DNA of 64,000 nucleotides from the NCBI GenBank assembly GCA_905116865.2, contig CAJHNH020006924.1, positions 125,001-189,000 of the forward strand, given 5' to 3'. Source of the DNA: Candidula unifasciata (Eukaryota > Mollusca > Gastropoda > Stylommatophora > Geomitridae). The position numbers were made by a program, and so were the translations under genes. Positions 1 to 11,910 of this stretch are shown here, piece after piece (positions within the stretch are counted from its first letter, which is position 1; each line of letters begins with the position of its first letter). Below the pieces are notes generated by a model that saw nothing but the letters and a program-made list of their open reading frames with translations, searched no databases and was not told the origin of the DNA.

Positions 1-720
1 CGGGATAAGATGCTTCTCTCTTACTGTCAGCTATCAAATAGAGACAGTAAGGATGTTTGTTTTACAAAGTAATCAGTCGAGCCCGAGTGTAAAACTGGTA
101 ACAACCAGAATGTAATGGAACTATGAAGGGATAGATGGGAAAACGGCATGTGTGGATGGTGGAGTAAATGGATGAGTGGGTCCTGGGATAGATGGGTGGG
201 TAGATAATGGATGGAATGGAATGGTAAATGGATGGATCGACCAAATATGAAATGAGGTAAAAACATGCAAGGAAAACGTCTAGATCTGGACGTAAAACAT
301 CCAAACTGGCAACACTGCTATTAGCTTTAGACTAAATCGTCAAGGCGACCTAATGGAGAAGAATAAAATGTAAACAAAAAACCTTATTTAAACGGTTTCA
401 GTGCCAAGCTGGTTTTTCATTAGCTAATTATATTATAGTACGTTATTATTTTAACTTATAAATCTAGGATCTTAGAATTTAAAACAACATGGAACAGAAG
501 GGGTTAAAAACAATCTGAATTGAGTGGAATCATGAAATAAATGTATGTCACAAGAGTTTAGACAGTGTCCCATAAGTTGAAATAAATTTACGTATGATAA
601 GTATATTTGAACTGAATGAGTTAAAACTAGATTGCATTGTAATCAGTTTACAATGTGTCTACAACAAATAATAATGTAGGTTTATTGTTCAATCAATTAC
701 CACACAGTTCCCTGTGTGTT
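1..720. other. No gene seen
   Basis: Loose TGGATGGA-type repeats at 130-245 and AT-rich DNA; the short ORFs show no domain. Confidence 0.6.
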
Positions 721-734
721 CTTCTTTGAGTTTC

Positions 735-960
735 AAGTCTGGAGTTGAATTTGCGAGTTTAAGGAACCGACATCACAGCACTCAGGGTATTCCCATATGT
801 GCCCCGCTCCCAGCACACATGGCACCAGTAGTAGTCTGACTGTATGCCCGTCCCGCCTTTCCTCTGAGTGTTGAGTGTCAGCTAGATCCTCTGGTCGCCC
901 CCCCCCCCTTTCCCCCTTCCCCCCCCCCCACACCACTTCTCTTCAGACCGTGATAATCTA
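735..960 (-). repeat. Dispersed repeat family C, copy 1
   Basis: Reverse of the 1745-2080 copy: CGACATCACAGCACTCAGGG, TGTTGAGTGTCAGCTAGATC. The end is rich in C runs. No coding motif. Confidence 0.7.
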
Positions 961-1319
961 ATTATGTCTATTAGGGCTAGTTAATTTTACAGTATAGTTT
1001 CCCTCAATAACTAACATAAATTATTCCATTTTCAGAGGCGGAGAGCGAGTCTGTAATATCTGGCCTAGAGGATGGACTCAGCAAAAACATAGCCCACGCA
1101 CAGAGGTCTCTACACGACCTTGTCTTGTTATTGTTATTATTTCACATTGTGTGCATTAGGTGATATCTTTTATTATTCCTCTTTTTTTTTCATATTATGC
1201 TGACACTGCACGTGTATACATTTGACTTGGATCAGTGATGATTTCTGGGCTAATTATAGTTTGGTTATCATAATCGTTTTATTTTAGCTGCATTAGGAAC
1301 ATACAGTCGACATTATTTA

Positions 1320-1525
1320 GATACGTCGTGAGACGAGAGAACTGTGAGTATATTGTAGCAATTGGAAAGTGGCAGGCGTTGGGGGAGGCAGAGAAAGTTA
1401 GAAGATGTGTCATAATTTGGACACGTCGTGAGACGAGAGAACTGTGAGTATATTTTAGCAATTGGAAAGTGGCAGGCGTTGAGGGAGGCAGAGAAAGTTA
1501 GAAGATGTGTCATAATTTGGCATCG
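1320..1525. repeat. Tandem duplication of about 102 bp
   Basis: ACGTCGTGAGACGAGAGAAC through AGAAGATGTGTCATAATTTG occurs twice in a row with two or three differences. Confidence 0.93.
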
Positions 1526-1744
1526 TGGTATAGAAGAACATCTGGCGATCCGTTCACTGTGAAGTTGGGACTGCGACGATTATCGAATTCCTAATTACTT
1601 CAAGAACTGCTGCCTTCTTCTGGAATGAGAATCAGATGTACACACATGTCATAACTGTAATTGACTCTCAGAGCATGTTGAGAAAGGTGGAGACAAGCAG
1701 AGTGGTTAGTTGGCGATCTTTGGATATTTTCTCCAGGTGATGCT

Positions 1745-2080
1745 GGTGTGTTGAGAAATGAGCATGTAGATAGACCGGTCGGTCTGCGCCATTTCGTGGT
1801 GTGATGTATGACAAGCTAGAAGTTAACAGGGCCCTTTGTGAGCGAGTGAACAGTACGGAGGCTAAAATAGATCATCTCGGTCTGGGGAGAATGGTGCTGC
1901 GGTTGGTTACCAGAGGATCTGACTGGCGCTCAACATTAAAGGGAAAGGCGAGACGGTTGTACAATTAGACAGTTACTGGTACCATCGGAACTCTTCACTT
2001 GCTGTTGAATATGAGGACGGAGTGCTTATGGGAGTGTCCCGAGTGCTGTGATGTCGATTCTTAATTCAGTATTCTAAAAA
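1745..2080 (+). repeat. Dispersed repeat family C, copy 2
   Basis: GTATGACAAGCTAGAAGTTA, GGATCTGACTGGCGCTCAAC and GAGTGCTGTGATGTCGATTC TTAATTCA match 54010-54290. Non-coding; likely a non-autonomous element. Confidence 0.8.
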
Positions 2081-2345
2081 CATCTTCCTCCAACCAGCAC
2101 AGACGACTGACAGTACATCAAACTTGATTAACACTGCACTGACTAAACAAGAAAGGCAAATATTTTAAAGTTATTCTACTATGACAATTTGAAATATCAC
2201 ATTGTATAATAGTACGCAAATCCAGCTATCATTTATTTCCTTATCAGGAAATTGATTTTGACTGACATAATGCTCTGTATTTACAGACTGTTATTACTGC
2301 CTGCATTAAATTTTTTGGGGGTGTGTGATGGAGAGCGGGAGAGTA

Positions 2346-5300
2346 AAACCGTGAACCTAAGATCTGTCTGAGGCCGCTTGGCTAGTGAGATCCTGAACCT
2401 GAGGTCTGAGGCCGCATGGCTAGTGAGATCGTGAACCTGAGGTCTGTCTGAAGCCGCATGGCTAGTGAAATCGTGGACCTAAGGTCTGTCTGAGGCCGCA
2501 TGGCTAGTAAAATCGTGAACCTGAAGTTTGAGGCCTCATGGCTAGTGAGATCGTGAACCTGAGGTTTGAGGCAGCATGGCTAGTGAGATAGTGAACCTGA
2601 GGTTTGAGGCCACATGGCTAGTGAAATCGTGAACCTGAGGTCTGAGGACGCATGGCTAGTGGAATTGTGAACCTGAGGTCTGTCTGAGGCCGCATCGCTA
2701 GTGAAATTGTGAACCTGAGGTCTGTCTGATGCCGCATGGCTAGTGAGATCGTGGACCTGAGGTCTGTCTGAAGCCTCATGGCTAGTGAAATCGTGGACCT
2801 GAGGTCTGTCTGAGGCCGCATGGCTAGTGAGGTCGTGAACCTGAGGTCTGAGGCCTCCTGGCTAGTGAGATCGTGAACCTGAGGTCTGAGGCCTCCTGGC
2901 TAGTGAGATCGTGAACCTGAGGTCTGAGGCCTCATGGCTAGTGAGATCGTGAACCTGAGGTCTGAGGCCTCATGGCTAGTGAGATCGTGAACCTGAGGTC
3001 TGAGGCCTCATGGCTAGTGAGATCATGAACCTGAGGTCTGAGGCGGCATGGCTAGTGAGATCGTGAACCTGAGGTTTGAGGCCGCATGCCTAGTGAAATC
3101 GTGAACCTGAGGTTTAAGGCCGCATGGCTAGTGAAATCGTGAACCTGAGGTCTGTCTGAGGCCGCATGGCTAGTGAGATCGTGGACCTGAGGTCTGTCTG
3201 AGGCCGCATGGCTAGTGAAATCGTGAACCTGAGGTTTGAGGCCTCATGGCTAGTGAGATCGTGAACCTGCGGTCTGAGGCCGCATGGCTAGTGAGATCGT
3301 GAACCTGAGGTTTGAGGCCGCATGGCTAGTGAGATCGTGAACCTGAGGTCTGAGGCCTCATGGCTAGTGGAAAGGTGAACCTGAGGTCTGTCTGAGGCCT
3401 CATGGCTAGTGAAATCCTGAACTTGAGGTCTGTCTGAGGCCTCATGACTAGTGAGATTGTGGACCTGAGGTCTGAGGCCGCATGGCTAGTGAAATCGTGA
3501 ACCTGAGGTCTGTCTGAGGCCGCATGGCTAGTGAAATCGTGAACTTGAGGTCTGTCTGAGACCGCATGGCTAGTGAAATTGTGAACCTGAGGTCTGTCTG
3601 AGGCCGCATGGCTAGTGAGATCGTGAACCTGAGGTCTGAGGCCGCATGGCTAGTGAGATTGTGAACCTGAGGTCTGTCTGAGGCCGCATGGTTAGTGAAA
3701 TCGTGAACCTGAGGTCTGAGGCCGCATGGCTAGTGAAATCGTGAACCCGAGGTCTGTCTAAGGCCGCATGGCTAGTGAAATCGTGAACCTGGGGTCTGTC
3801 TGAGGCCGCATGGCTAGTGAAATTGTGAACCTGGGGTCTGTCAGAGGCCGCATGCCTAGTGAGATCGTGAACCTGAGGTCTGAGGCCACTTGGCTAGTGA
3901 GATCGTGAACCTGAGGTCTGAGGCCGCATGGCTAGTGAGATCGTGAACCTGAGGTCTGTCTGAGGCCTCATGGCTAGTGAAATCGTGAACCTGAGGTCTG
4001 AGGCCTCATGGCTAGTGAAATCGTGAACCTGAGGTCTGTCTGAGGCCGCATGGCTAGTGAGATCGTGAACCTGAGGTCTGAGGCCTCATGGCTAGTGAAA
4101 TCGTGAACCTGAGGTCTGTCTGAAGCCGCATGGCTAGTGAAATCGTGGACCTGAGGTCTGTCTGAGGCCGCATGGCTAGTGAGATCGTGAACCTCAGTTC
4201 TGTCTGAGGCCGCATGGCTAGTGAAATCGTGAACCTGAGGTCTGAGGCCTCATGGCTAGTGAAATCGTGAACCTGAGGTCTGTCTGAGGCCGCATGGCTA
4301 GTGAGATCGTGAACCTGAGGTCTGAGGCCTCATTGCTAGTGAAATCGTGAACCTGAGGTCTGAGGCCGCATGGCTAGTGAGATTGTGAACCTGAGGTCTG
4401 TCTGAGGCCGCATGGCTGGTGAAATTGTGAACCTGAGGTCTAAGGCCGCATGGCTAGTGAAATCGTGAACCTGAGGTCTGTCTGAGGCCGCATGGCTAGT
4501 GAAATCGTGGACCTGAGGTCTGTCTGAGGCCTCATGGCTAGTGAAATTGTAAACCTGAGGTCTGTCAGAGGCCGCATGGCTGGTGAAATCGTGAAATTGA
4601 GGTCTGTCTGAGACCGCATGGCTAGTGAAATTGTGAACCTGAGGTCTGTCTGAGGCCGCATGGCTAGTGAGATCGTGAACCTGAGGTCTGAGGCCGCATG
4701 GCTAGTGAGATCGTGAACCTGAGGTCTGAGGCCGCATGGCTAGTGAGATTGTGAACCTGAGGTCTGTCTGAGGCCGCATGGCTAGTGAAATCGTAAACCT
4801 GAGGTCTGAGGCCGCATGGCTAGTGAAATCGTCAACCTGAGGTCTGTCTAAGGCCGCATGGCTAGTGAAATCGTGAACCTGGGGTCTGTCTGAGGCCGCA
4901 TGGCTAGTGAAATTGTGAACCTGAGGTCTGTCAGACGCCGCATGCCTAGTGAGATCGTGAACCTGAGGTCTGAGGCCACCTGGCTAGTGAGATCGTGAAC
5001 CTGAGGTCTGAGGCCGCATGGCTAGTGAGATTGTGAACCTGAGGTCTGTCTGAGGCCGCATGGCTAGTGAAATCGTGAACCTGAGGTCTCTCTGAGGCCT
5101 CATGGCTAGTGAAATCGTGAACCTGAGGTCTGAGGCCTCATGGCTAGTGAAATCGTGAACCTGAGGTCTGTCTGAGGCCGCATGGCTAGTGAGATCGTGA
5201 ACCTGAGGTCTGAGGCCTCATGGCTAGTGAAATCGTGAACCTGAGGTCTGAGGCCGCATGGCTAGTGAGATTGTGAACCTGAGGTCTGTCTGAGGCCGCA

Positions 5301-5432
5301 TGGCTGGTGAAATTGTAAACCTGAGGTCTGTCAGAGGCCGCATGGCTAGTGAGATTGTGAACCTGAGGTCTGAGGCCGCATGGCGGTGAAATCGTGAAAT
5401 TGAGGTCTGAGGCCGCATGGCTGGTGAAATCG
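2346..5432. repeat. Large 38/42-bp satellite array, about 77 units
   Basis: Unit GTGAACCTGAGGTCTGAGGC plus CGCATGGCTAGTGAGATC (38 bp), or the same with an extra TCTG (GGTCTGTCTGAGG, 42 bp). Both lengths are interspersed. A variant block (TCAGAGGCCGCATGCCTAG) at about 3843 recurs at about 4932, showing a higher-order period near 1.05-1.09 kb. All long open frames across it are repeats of the unit and not genes. Confidence 0.96.
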
Positions 5433-5996
5433 CCACGAACTGTGCAGGTCTGGAGAGAGTCCACAACTGAAAACCGACAACCAGTGTCTAAGGATTCACA
5501 AGTCTGAGTATGTTTCACATCTCTGAATTGTGCCGCATGATTCAATGGCGTGGAAACATTCTTAATGCAAACAATAAATTTATTCAGTTGTATCTCAATC
5601 TGCTTTTGGTCGTGCCCATTATTTTGACTTTTAGTGCGTATATGTTGTGTGAAATATTGCCCAGTTAGAAAATTACGGCATACGACGCTATTAATCTGAT
5701 GTAAATGCAGTGTTATGGCTCGGTGTCCGTCCATTTTTGGAGTCCTACAATCATTTTGAATATAGCGTCGAGTGTTCCAGTGAGAAGCTTTTCTGCGTAC
5801 ATTTGTGTGTGTTGATCATATTTTCAAACATTTGAGACATTGTTTCCCAAGTTAAGGAAGCTAACCATCGTAAAATGCTTCGCTTTTTGACTTGCTTTCA
5901 ATCATCTCTGTTTTTACTTTGATTGTTATGCCTGCTTGGTCATGATTGTGTCACTGAAGACAGGTCTATCCTTTGTAACAATATACGTGTATTCTC

Positions 5997-6046
5997 ATAC
6001 AGTTAAAATGTGTTTTACGTCGGGTTTTATTACACATGGCTCGTTC

Positions 6047-6096
<50 letters not shown>

Positions 6097-6139
6097 GCAG
6101 TTAAAATATGTTTTAAGTCGGGTTTTTTCCCCACATGCT

Positions 6140-6207
<68 letters not shown>

Positions 6208-6249
6208 GCAGTTAAAATATGTTTTAAGTCGGGTTTTATCACACATGGC

Positions 6250-6315
<66 letters not shown>

Positions 6316-6362
6316 GCAGTTAAAATATGTTTTAAGTCGGGTTTTTCCCCCACATGCTTCGT

Positions 6363-6422
<60 letters not shown>

Positions 6423-6464
6423 GCAGTTAAAATATGTTTTAAGTCGGGTTTTATCACACATGGC

Positions 6465-6520
<56 letters not shown>

Positions 6521-6565
6521 GCCGTTAAAATATGTTTTAAGTCGGGTTTTTTCCCACATGGCTCG
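5997..6565. repeat. Alternating (CT)n and spacer repeat, six units
   Basis: Each unit is a spacer (TTATGCAGTTAAAATATGTT, TTAAGTCGGGTTTT...) plus a CT tract, about 107 bp. Two spacer ends alternate: TATCACACATGGCTCGTTC and TTCCCCCACATGCTTCG. The functional unit is therefore a dimer of about 215 bp repeated three times. Confidence 0.93.
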
Positions 6566-6963
6566 ATCTATATCGGCAGAACGAATAGCCGCTTTGCCGG
6601 TGATGTCCCACGAAGCCCAAGCTTCATAGTTGCCGCGACGATTTCGAGACAGCTGAGTCAAAGATGAACCCACGACCCTTAGAGCGCGATCCAACGACGT
6701 CACCACCTGAGAACAGAGGTCCCTTCTCCCCTTCCACCCAACCATCCCACCCTTCTCCCTGTCCATGTGGTGCGGCTGGACTGGATGTGATCTAAAAGGA
6801 GACACAATATTACAGTAGTTATCTCAGCTGAGGCAAAGCTTATATATATAAGAAAGTGAAAGTAAGAGCAAAACACAGGTCTGGCATTGTTGGGTATATA
6901 TTGGAGAATATGTGACAATGGTTGATGTAAGGATATGGGCACGTTTGCTATGAAGTGTGTAGT

Positions 6964-6966
<3 letters not shown>

Positions 6967-7034
<68 letters not shown>
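6967..7034. repeat. (CT)n microsatellite
   Basis: About 34 uninterrupted TC dinucleotides, ending TCTATGTGCATG. Confidence 0.97.
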
Positions 7035-7036
<2 letters not shown>

Positions 7037-7627
7037 GTGCATGTGTGTCTGCCTGTTTTTCTCTCTATTTATTTTTCTTAGCGTGTGTGTGTTTGTGTGT
7101 GCTTTTAATGGTTGGCGTCGTCATAATGACATCATATAATAAACTATAAAAATAAATGTGTACAACAAACAAACGTATATAAAGCGCAGTATTTTGTACC
7201 AGCAATAAGCCCGCATATAATGTCCTCTAGTGCTCAGGGGTCTGTGGTAGCAGTGTGCATTCAGATCGAGGTTTTTAATAACTGAATTAGGCTTCCAGGT
7301 GGACCAAGCCTAAAATGAGTCCGAGGATATTCCATGGAAACTGAAGGTCATCTGCAGGCAGTTAGCCACATCACCCTTTGAGTTCCGATGGGTCTTTACC
7401 AGTTGCTTCTAGTACCATGTGACCAATGTATCAGCAACACGAAAGGGTCCCTCTAGGCTTGCTTGCTGTTGTAGCTATACCATTTTATGATATGTGTTCG
7501 TGTTTCGGACCATATTATCGCGGCAATGGCAAGTAAAATGATGTCAGCCAAATCAACGACTGAGTTTCGAGTTGTTTAAACAAATGTGGGTCTAGTACCT
7601 GTGTGCTTGTAAACACGTGCAGCATAA

Positions 7628-8226
7628 CAACACACAGTTACTTGTAAGCATGTGAAATTTAACACACAGTTACTTGTAAGCATGTGAAATTTAACACACA
7701 GTTACTTGTAAGCATGTGAAATTTAACACACAGTTACTTGTAAGCATGTGAAATTTAACACACAGTTACTTGTAAGCATGTGAAATTTAACACACAGTTA
7801 CTTGTAAGCATGTGAAATTTAACACACAGTTACTTGTAAGCATGTGAAATTTAACACACAGTTACTTGTAAGCATGTGAAATTTAACACACAGTTACTTG
7901 TAAGCATGTGAAATTTAACACACAGTTACTTGTAAGCATGTGAAATTTAACCACACACAGTTACTTGTAAGCATGTGAAATTTAACACACAGTTACTTGT
8001 AAGCATGTGAAATTTAACACACAGTTACTTGTAAGCATGTGAAATTTAACACACAGTTACTTGTAAGCATGTGAAATTTAACACACAGTTACTTGTAAGC
8101 ATGTGAAATTTAACACACAGTTACTTGTAAGCATGTGAAATTTAACACACAGTTACTTGTAAGCATGTGAAATTTAACACACAGTTACTTGTAAGCATGT
8201 GAAATTTAACACACAGTTACTTGTAA
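7628..8226. repeat. Near-perfect 32-bp minisatellite, about 19 copies
   Basis: Unit CTTGTAAGCATGTGAAATTT plus AACACACAGTTA. Essentially no point differences; one junction at about 7950 has an extra CCACA. There are no spacers, so it is not a CRISPR array. Homogeneity implies recent expansion or ongoing conversion. Confidence 0.97.
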
Positions 8227-9290
8227 ACTCAATGAAGTATAATAAGACACAGCAAGCTGAAGCATTGAGCTAGTGCAAAGGCAGTAGCTATAATTAGTGT
8301 ATGTGCTACTTCAAATATGGTTTAACAATGTGCTAAACAAAAGAAACATTCATAAAGGAAAATGTATACACAAGCTGGACAGAATTCCCCCCCCCCCCAA
8401 TATGTATTAATACTGATAGCTTAAATTTGATCAGTTCAAGCCTGATTCATGTTTTTAAAATCCAAATCTATTCTTCTTGTTGATTAATAAAATATGTTTT
8501 GTATTACGAACTAGAAGATGGTTAGACATTAAGCTTAAGGATTATATAATGTACAAGTACAAAGAAATATTAAAAGACTGATTATATTGAAATATTGTCG
8601 ATATTTCGAGAAAATAAAAATAGGTGCTGCACTTCCGTAGTACTTATGCACAAACCTCCATTGAACTTGTGGCTAGTACACAAGTAACATGTCTGCCCTC
8701 CTGAAGGTCTCCTATGTACGTACATGCATGAAGACACTCTATTAATGTTGTACAAACACCCTGTACACTGAGGTCAGCTTGACACAAATGTCACTCTTGT
8801 TTTGTCTAGTGGAATTCTACCTTGACAGAAACTATTTACATATTTTACATTGTTTTCATATCTGAAATGTTCTCTTTTTATATTGTGCAATTAAACTGAA
8901 TGAAAGTAAATCATGAAACAGTGTTAAAATTTTGTGTTTAAAGATGGGCAGAAGCACGAAACATTAGCGTCGAATGTACAAAGCTGTGTCTTGTGTTTGA
9001 GTTGTCCTGCCCTGAATGTAGCCACAGTTGTACAGTCCCCCAGTAACAGACACGCCCATAAAGATGTGGCTACACACTGATTTTACAACTGTTTAAAAGT
9101 CAGATCAGTGATGGAGAGTTGGGGTCGAGCCTGAGGAACCAGAGCTTCAAGTTTAGTTTAGCCGTTACAGTAGGTGCAGACTGTGATTTATAGCCGCCCA
9201 AATTTTCCCATCACTTTACCCAAGATTCAAACCCAATTTCTACAAGTGAAAGTGCCGTCTCCAAGCCATTCAAACTTATTTCTTTCTCAT
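8227..9290. other. Unique AT-rich DNA, no gene seen
   Basis: No splice-flanked open frame or repeat copy recognised. Confidence 0.5.
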
Positions 9291-9492
9291 TGGTTTTATT
9301 TCCTTTTCAGTCCTTTTCTCTGATTACCTTTTATATTTCTTTCTCATTGTTATTTTTTTCCCTGTTCTGCTGCTATTTTCAAGAACCCACGTGGGAATGT
9401 CGAATGGCTCATTTGTTGGTGGCAATCAGTGTTAACAAATGCCCTCCATTCCAAAACACTATGAACATACTCGCAGAGACCACTATCATGGC

Positions 9493-9794
9493 ATATTTCT
9501 AGGAGAGTCACTGCAAGTGTCACATTTCTAGGAGAGTCACTGCAAGTGTCACATTTCTAGGAGAGTCACTGCAAGTGTCACATTTCTAGGAGAGTCACTG
9601 CAAGTGTCACATTTCTAGGAGAGTCACTGCAAGTGTCACATTTCTAGGAGAGTCACTGCAAGTGTCACATTTCTAGGAGAGTCACTGCAAGTGTCACATT
9701 TCTAGGAGAGTCACTGCAAGTGTCACATTTCTAGGAGAGTCACTGCAAGTGTCACATTTCTAGGATAGTCACTGCAAGTGTCACATTTTAAGGA
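9493..9794. repeat. 29-bp minisatellite, about ten copies
   Basis: Unit ATTTCTAGGAGAGTCACTGC plus AAGTGTCAC; the last copies change to GATAGTCAC. The array stops at the hAT-like insertion. Confidence 0.95.
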
Positions 9795-10323
9795 CAGGGC
9801 TGTTCAACTTGCGCCTGCAGATCAGATCTAGCAAGTGGCCCAAGTGGCTATTTCATCAGTCATCAGTTCTCGTTATGCCTAGTGGCACATGAGGCTTCAG
9901 AGAGGACTTTCTATGCTTTTCTGTCCTGTGCAATCTTCAGTGCAGTTTTCCATGTCAAAGATGCCGCACTCAGGTCATTTTCCATCGTTCATCTCTATGT
10001 TGTTTTTGGGCGCCCCTGTTTTCTTTTTCCCTCTGGTGTCCATGTGAGGGCTGTTTTGGCAGGTATATCAGAAGTCATTCTCATAATGTGGCCAAGCCAG
10101 TTCCATCTTCTCTTGGTAATCATACTGTCTAATGTTTCTTGGTTTGTAGCTTGAAGTAGTTTAGTGTTTGAGATTGTATCTGGCCAGAACATTTTGATAA
10201 TTCTACGTAGACATGTGTGTGTGTGTGTGTTTTTTTAGTGGCTATTTGAATTGTATTAATGCCCTTCACATGTTTAGGCCTGAGCCTCTAGCCTGTCACG
10301 ATAAAATTAGTTAAATAGCCCTG
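9795..10323. mobile_element. hAT-like non-autonomous element carrying a LINE fragment
   Basis: Ends CAGGGCTGTTCAACT (left) and the complement of AGTTAAATAGCCCTG (right) form a 15-17 bp inverted repeat starting with the hAT CAGGG. Flanking 8-mers TTTAAGGA (9787-9794) and CTCTAGGA (10324-10331) are both one or two changes from TTCTAGGA, the sequence of the surrounding minisatellite unit, so they look like an aged target duplication. Inside, 9880-10192 is LINE-derived. Confidence 0.72.
9880..10192 (-). pseudogene. LINE reverse transcriptase C-terminal fragment
   Basis: The minus frame reads RRWNWLGHIMRMTSDIPAKT, ALTWTPEGKRKQGRPKTT, then after a stop WKTALKIAQDRKA. These are the typical last blocks of Jockey/RTE-type reverse transcriptase ORFs (LGHxxRM, GKRKRGRPKTTW, AQDRxxW). 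No catalytic domain; a 5'-truncated relic inside the hAT-like element. Confidence 0.8.
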
Positions 10324-10349
10324 CTCTAGGATAATCGCTGCAAGTGTAA

Positions 10350-11465
10350 CAGAGTTGGTTAGTATATGGCGCAGTGCCCGGATGTTAGGAGATCAACAAG
10401 TTTCGGTAACCTTCAGTTTCCCACCAAAACTAATTATTGACGTCATCACCTGTTTGCCAGAAGATAGAAAATTGCGAATTAGTTTACATGAAGAAAGTCA
10501 ACAAGTCTTGGCATCGATATTTTATAAATAGTATTTGACGTCATTGTTGGCCTTGCCCTTTCAGAGAGAACCTAGTAGCACTTCAGCTGTCAATCTAACT
10601 ACTACATTCGCGCAGAATAGGATGATGAAACGTACATATTAAACAAGCTGAGATGTACCAGAATATTCTGGAAGCAGAAAAAGTGAGAAGAAAACAAATT
10701 TCTAGCATTCCAGCATATAAGTATAAATAATGCGTGAGAAACCCTCAGAGCAATTCTTCAGTCCACAAGACTCAAGAGAAGAGAGACCAGTCACATTGAC
10801 TCTCAAAGCAGTCTTCAGTCGTAGAGATGTCAGCTCAATTCAAAGAATGCCTTCAGTCGTTAAGACTCAGAGGACGAGCAACTAGTCTCAATGATCCTCG
10901 CAGTTTTGGAGATGCCAACTCAACCCTAGAGGGAGAAGAGCCAGTCATATTTAGCCTTGAAGACAGAGCAGACATGAAACAAGATATCGAACTACAGAGA
11001 CAACACACAAGATACCTGGATCCATGGTCAACAGAGACACATTAGGTAGGAACACTGTAAGATGTTAGAGTCGACGATCAATCCGTTAGTACCAGACAGC
11101 ACTAGAAGCCAGGTGGCAGTTAGAGACACTAGAACCTAAGTAACTAAAGATGAAGAACACAACACGACCTCAACAGTACGTAACCATAGAGAGAACACAG
11201 CGCTATTCAGAATATCATTGATGTATTTGTGTATCACAATAAAGACAGTATAGACAAGAACAGATGTTCCCAGCCATTTTATTATACAAGCATCAGAGCC
11301 ACGTGAGAAGCATGCAGATAGTAAGACAACAACATCATCATCATCACTATCTACACTACCATCTTTCTCCTCGTCTATAATCTTCCAATCGACTCCCACT
11401 GTAGCAAACCTAAAGACGAACCTGGGTGTGACATCAATGTACGCAACGAAGAAGAGAGCTGTGCT
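10350..11465. other. Unidentified segment between two parts of one minisatellite
   Basis: Begins after a lone minisatellite unit (10324-10350) and ends where the array resumes. Contains a 72-codon plus-strand ORF (10827-11045, MSAQFKECLQSLRLRG...) with no recognisable domain, internal imperfect repeats (CTTCAGTCG.TAGAGA, GACTCA), and AATAAA at 11239. It could be an LTR or other insertion; no terminal repeats were found. Confidence 0.3.
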
Positions 11466-11790
11466 ACACAAGTAGCAAGTTCTAGAACAGTCACTGCAAG
11501 TTCTAGGATAGTCACTGCAAGTGTGAGTTCTAGAAAAGTAACTGCAAGTTCTAGGATAGTCACTGCAAGTTTAAGTTCTAGAAAAGTAACTGCAAGTTCT
11601 AGGATAGTCACTGCAAGTGTAAGTTCTAGAAAAGTAACTGCAAGTTCTAGAATAGTAACTGCAAGTTCTAGGATAGTCACTGCAAGTGTAAGTTCTAGGA
11701 TAGTTTACTGCATATGTAAGCTCTAGGATAATCACTGCAATTTTAAGCTCTAAGATAGTCACTACAAGTGTAAGTTCTAGGATAGTCTTT
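11466..11790. repeat. Related minisatellite, diverged copies of the 29-bp family
   Basis: Units of GTTCTAGGATAGTCACTGCA AGT(GTAA), with lengths near 20-29 bp, and a GTTCTAGAAAAGTAACTGCA variant alternating. Same core (TCTAGGATAGTCACTGCAAG) as 9493-9794 and as the single unit at 10324-10350. Confidence 0.9.
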
Positions 11791-11849
11791 GGAACTTTAA
11801 AAAAAAAAAGGCAAATAACTGATTTTGAAATTGGTTAGTTAAACCAAAA

Positions 11850-11910
11850 ACAGCCAACAAATTCTGGGGATGGTTTTCGATGTCTTGTAAAAAACCTGAT
11901 TTCTTACAAG
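11850..11910 (+). mobile_element. SINE family 1 3' fragment
   Basis: AACAGCCAACAAATTCTGGG and GATGTCTTGTAAAAAACCTG parallel the 3' end of the 18.0-kb copy. Confidence 0.55.

Noticed and set aside
2618..5734. Open frames repeating MRPQTDLRFTISLA
   Set aside because: They only translate the 38/42-bp satellite; the unit is not a multiple of three in all copies and nothing conserved is encoded.
5936..6629. Long Leu/Ser and Arg/Glu repeat ORFs
   Set aside because: They are translations of CT/GA microsatellites.
7628..8226. Regularly repeated 32-bp array as a CRISPR
   Set aside because: Repeats are head to tail with no unique spacers, and the genome is eukaryotic.
10827..11045. 72-aa ORF MSAQFKECLQSLRLRG as a gene
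   Set aside because: No recognisable domain, internal repeats, and placement inside a probable insertion.
10382..11465. Solo LTR
   Set aside because: An AATAAA and a TGTTAG start were noted, but no matching terminal repeat, CA end or target duplication could be shown.
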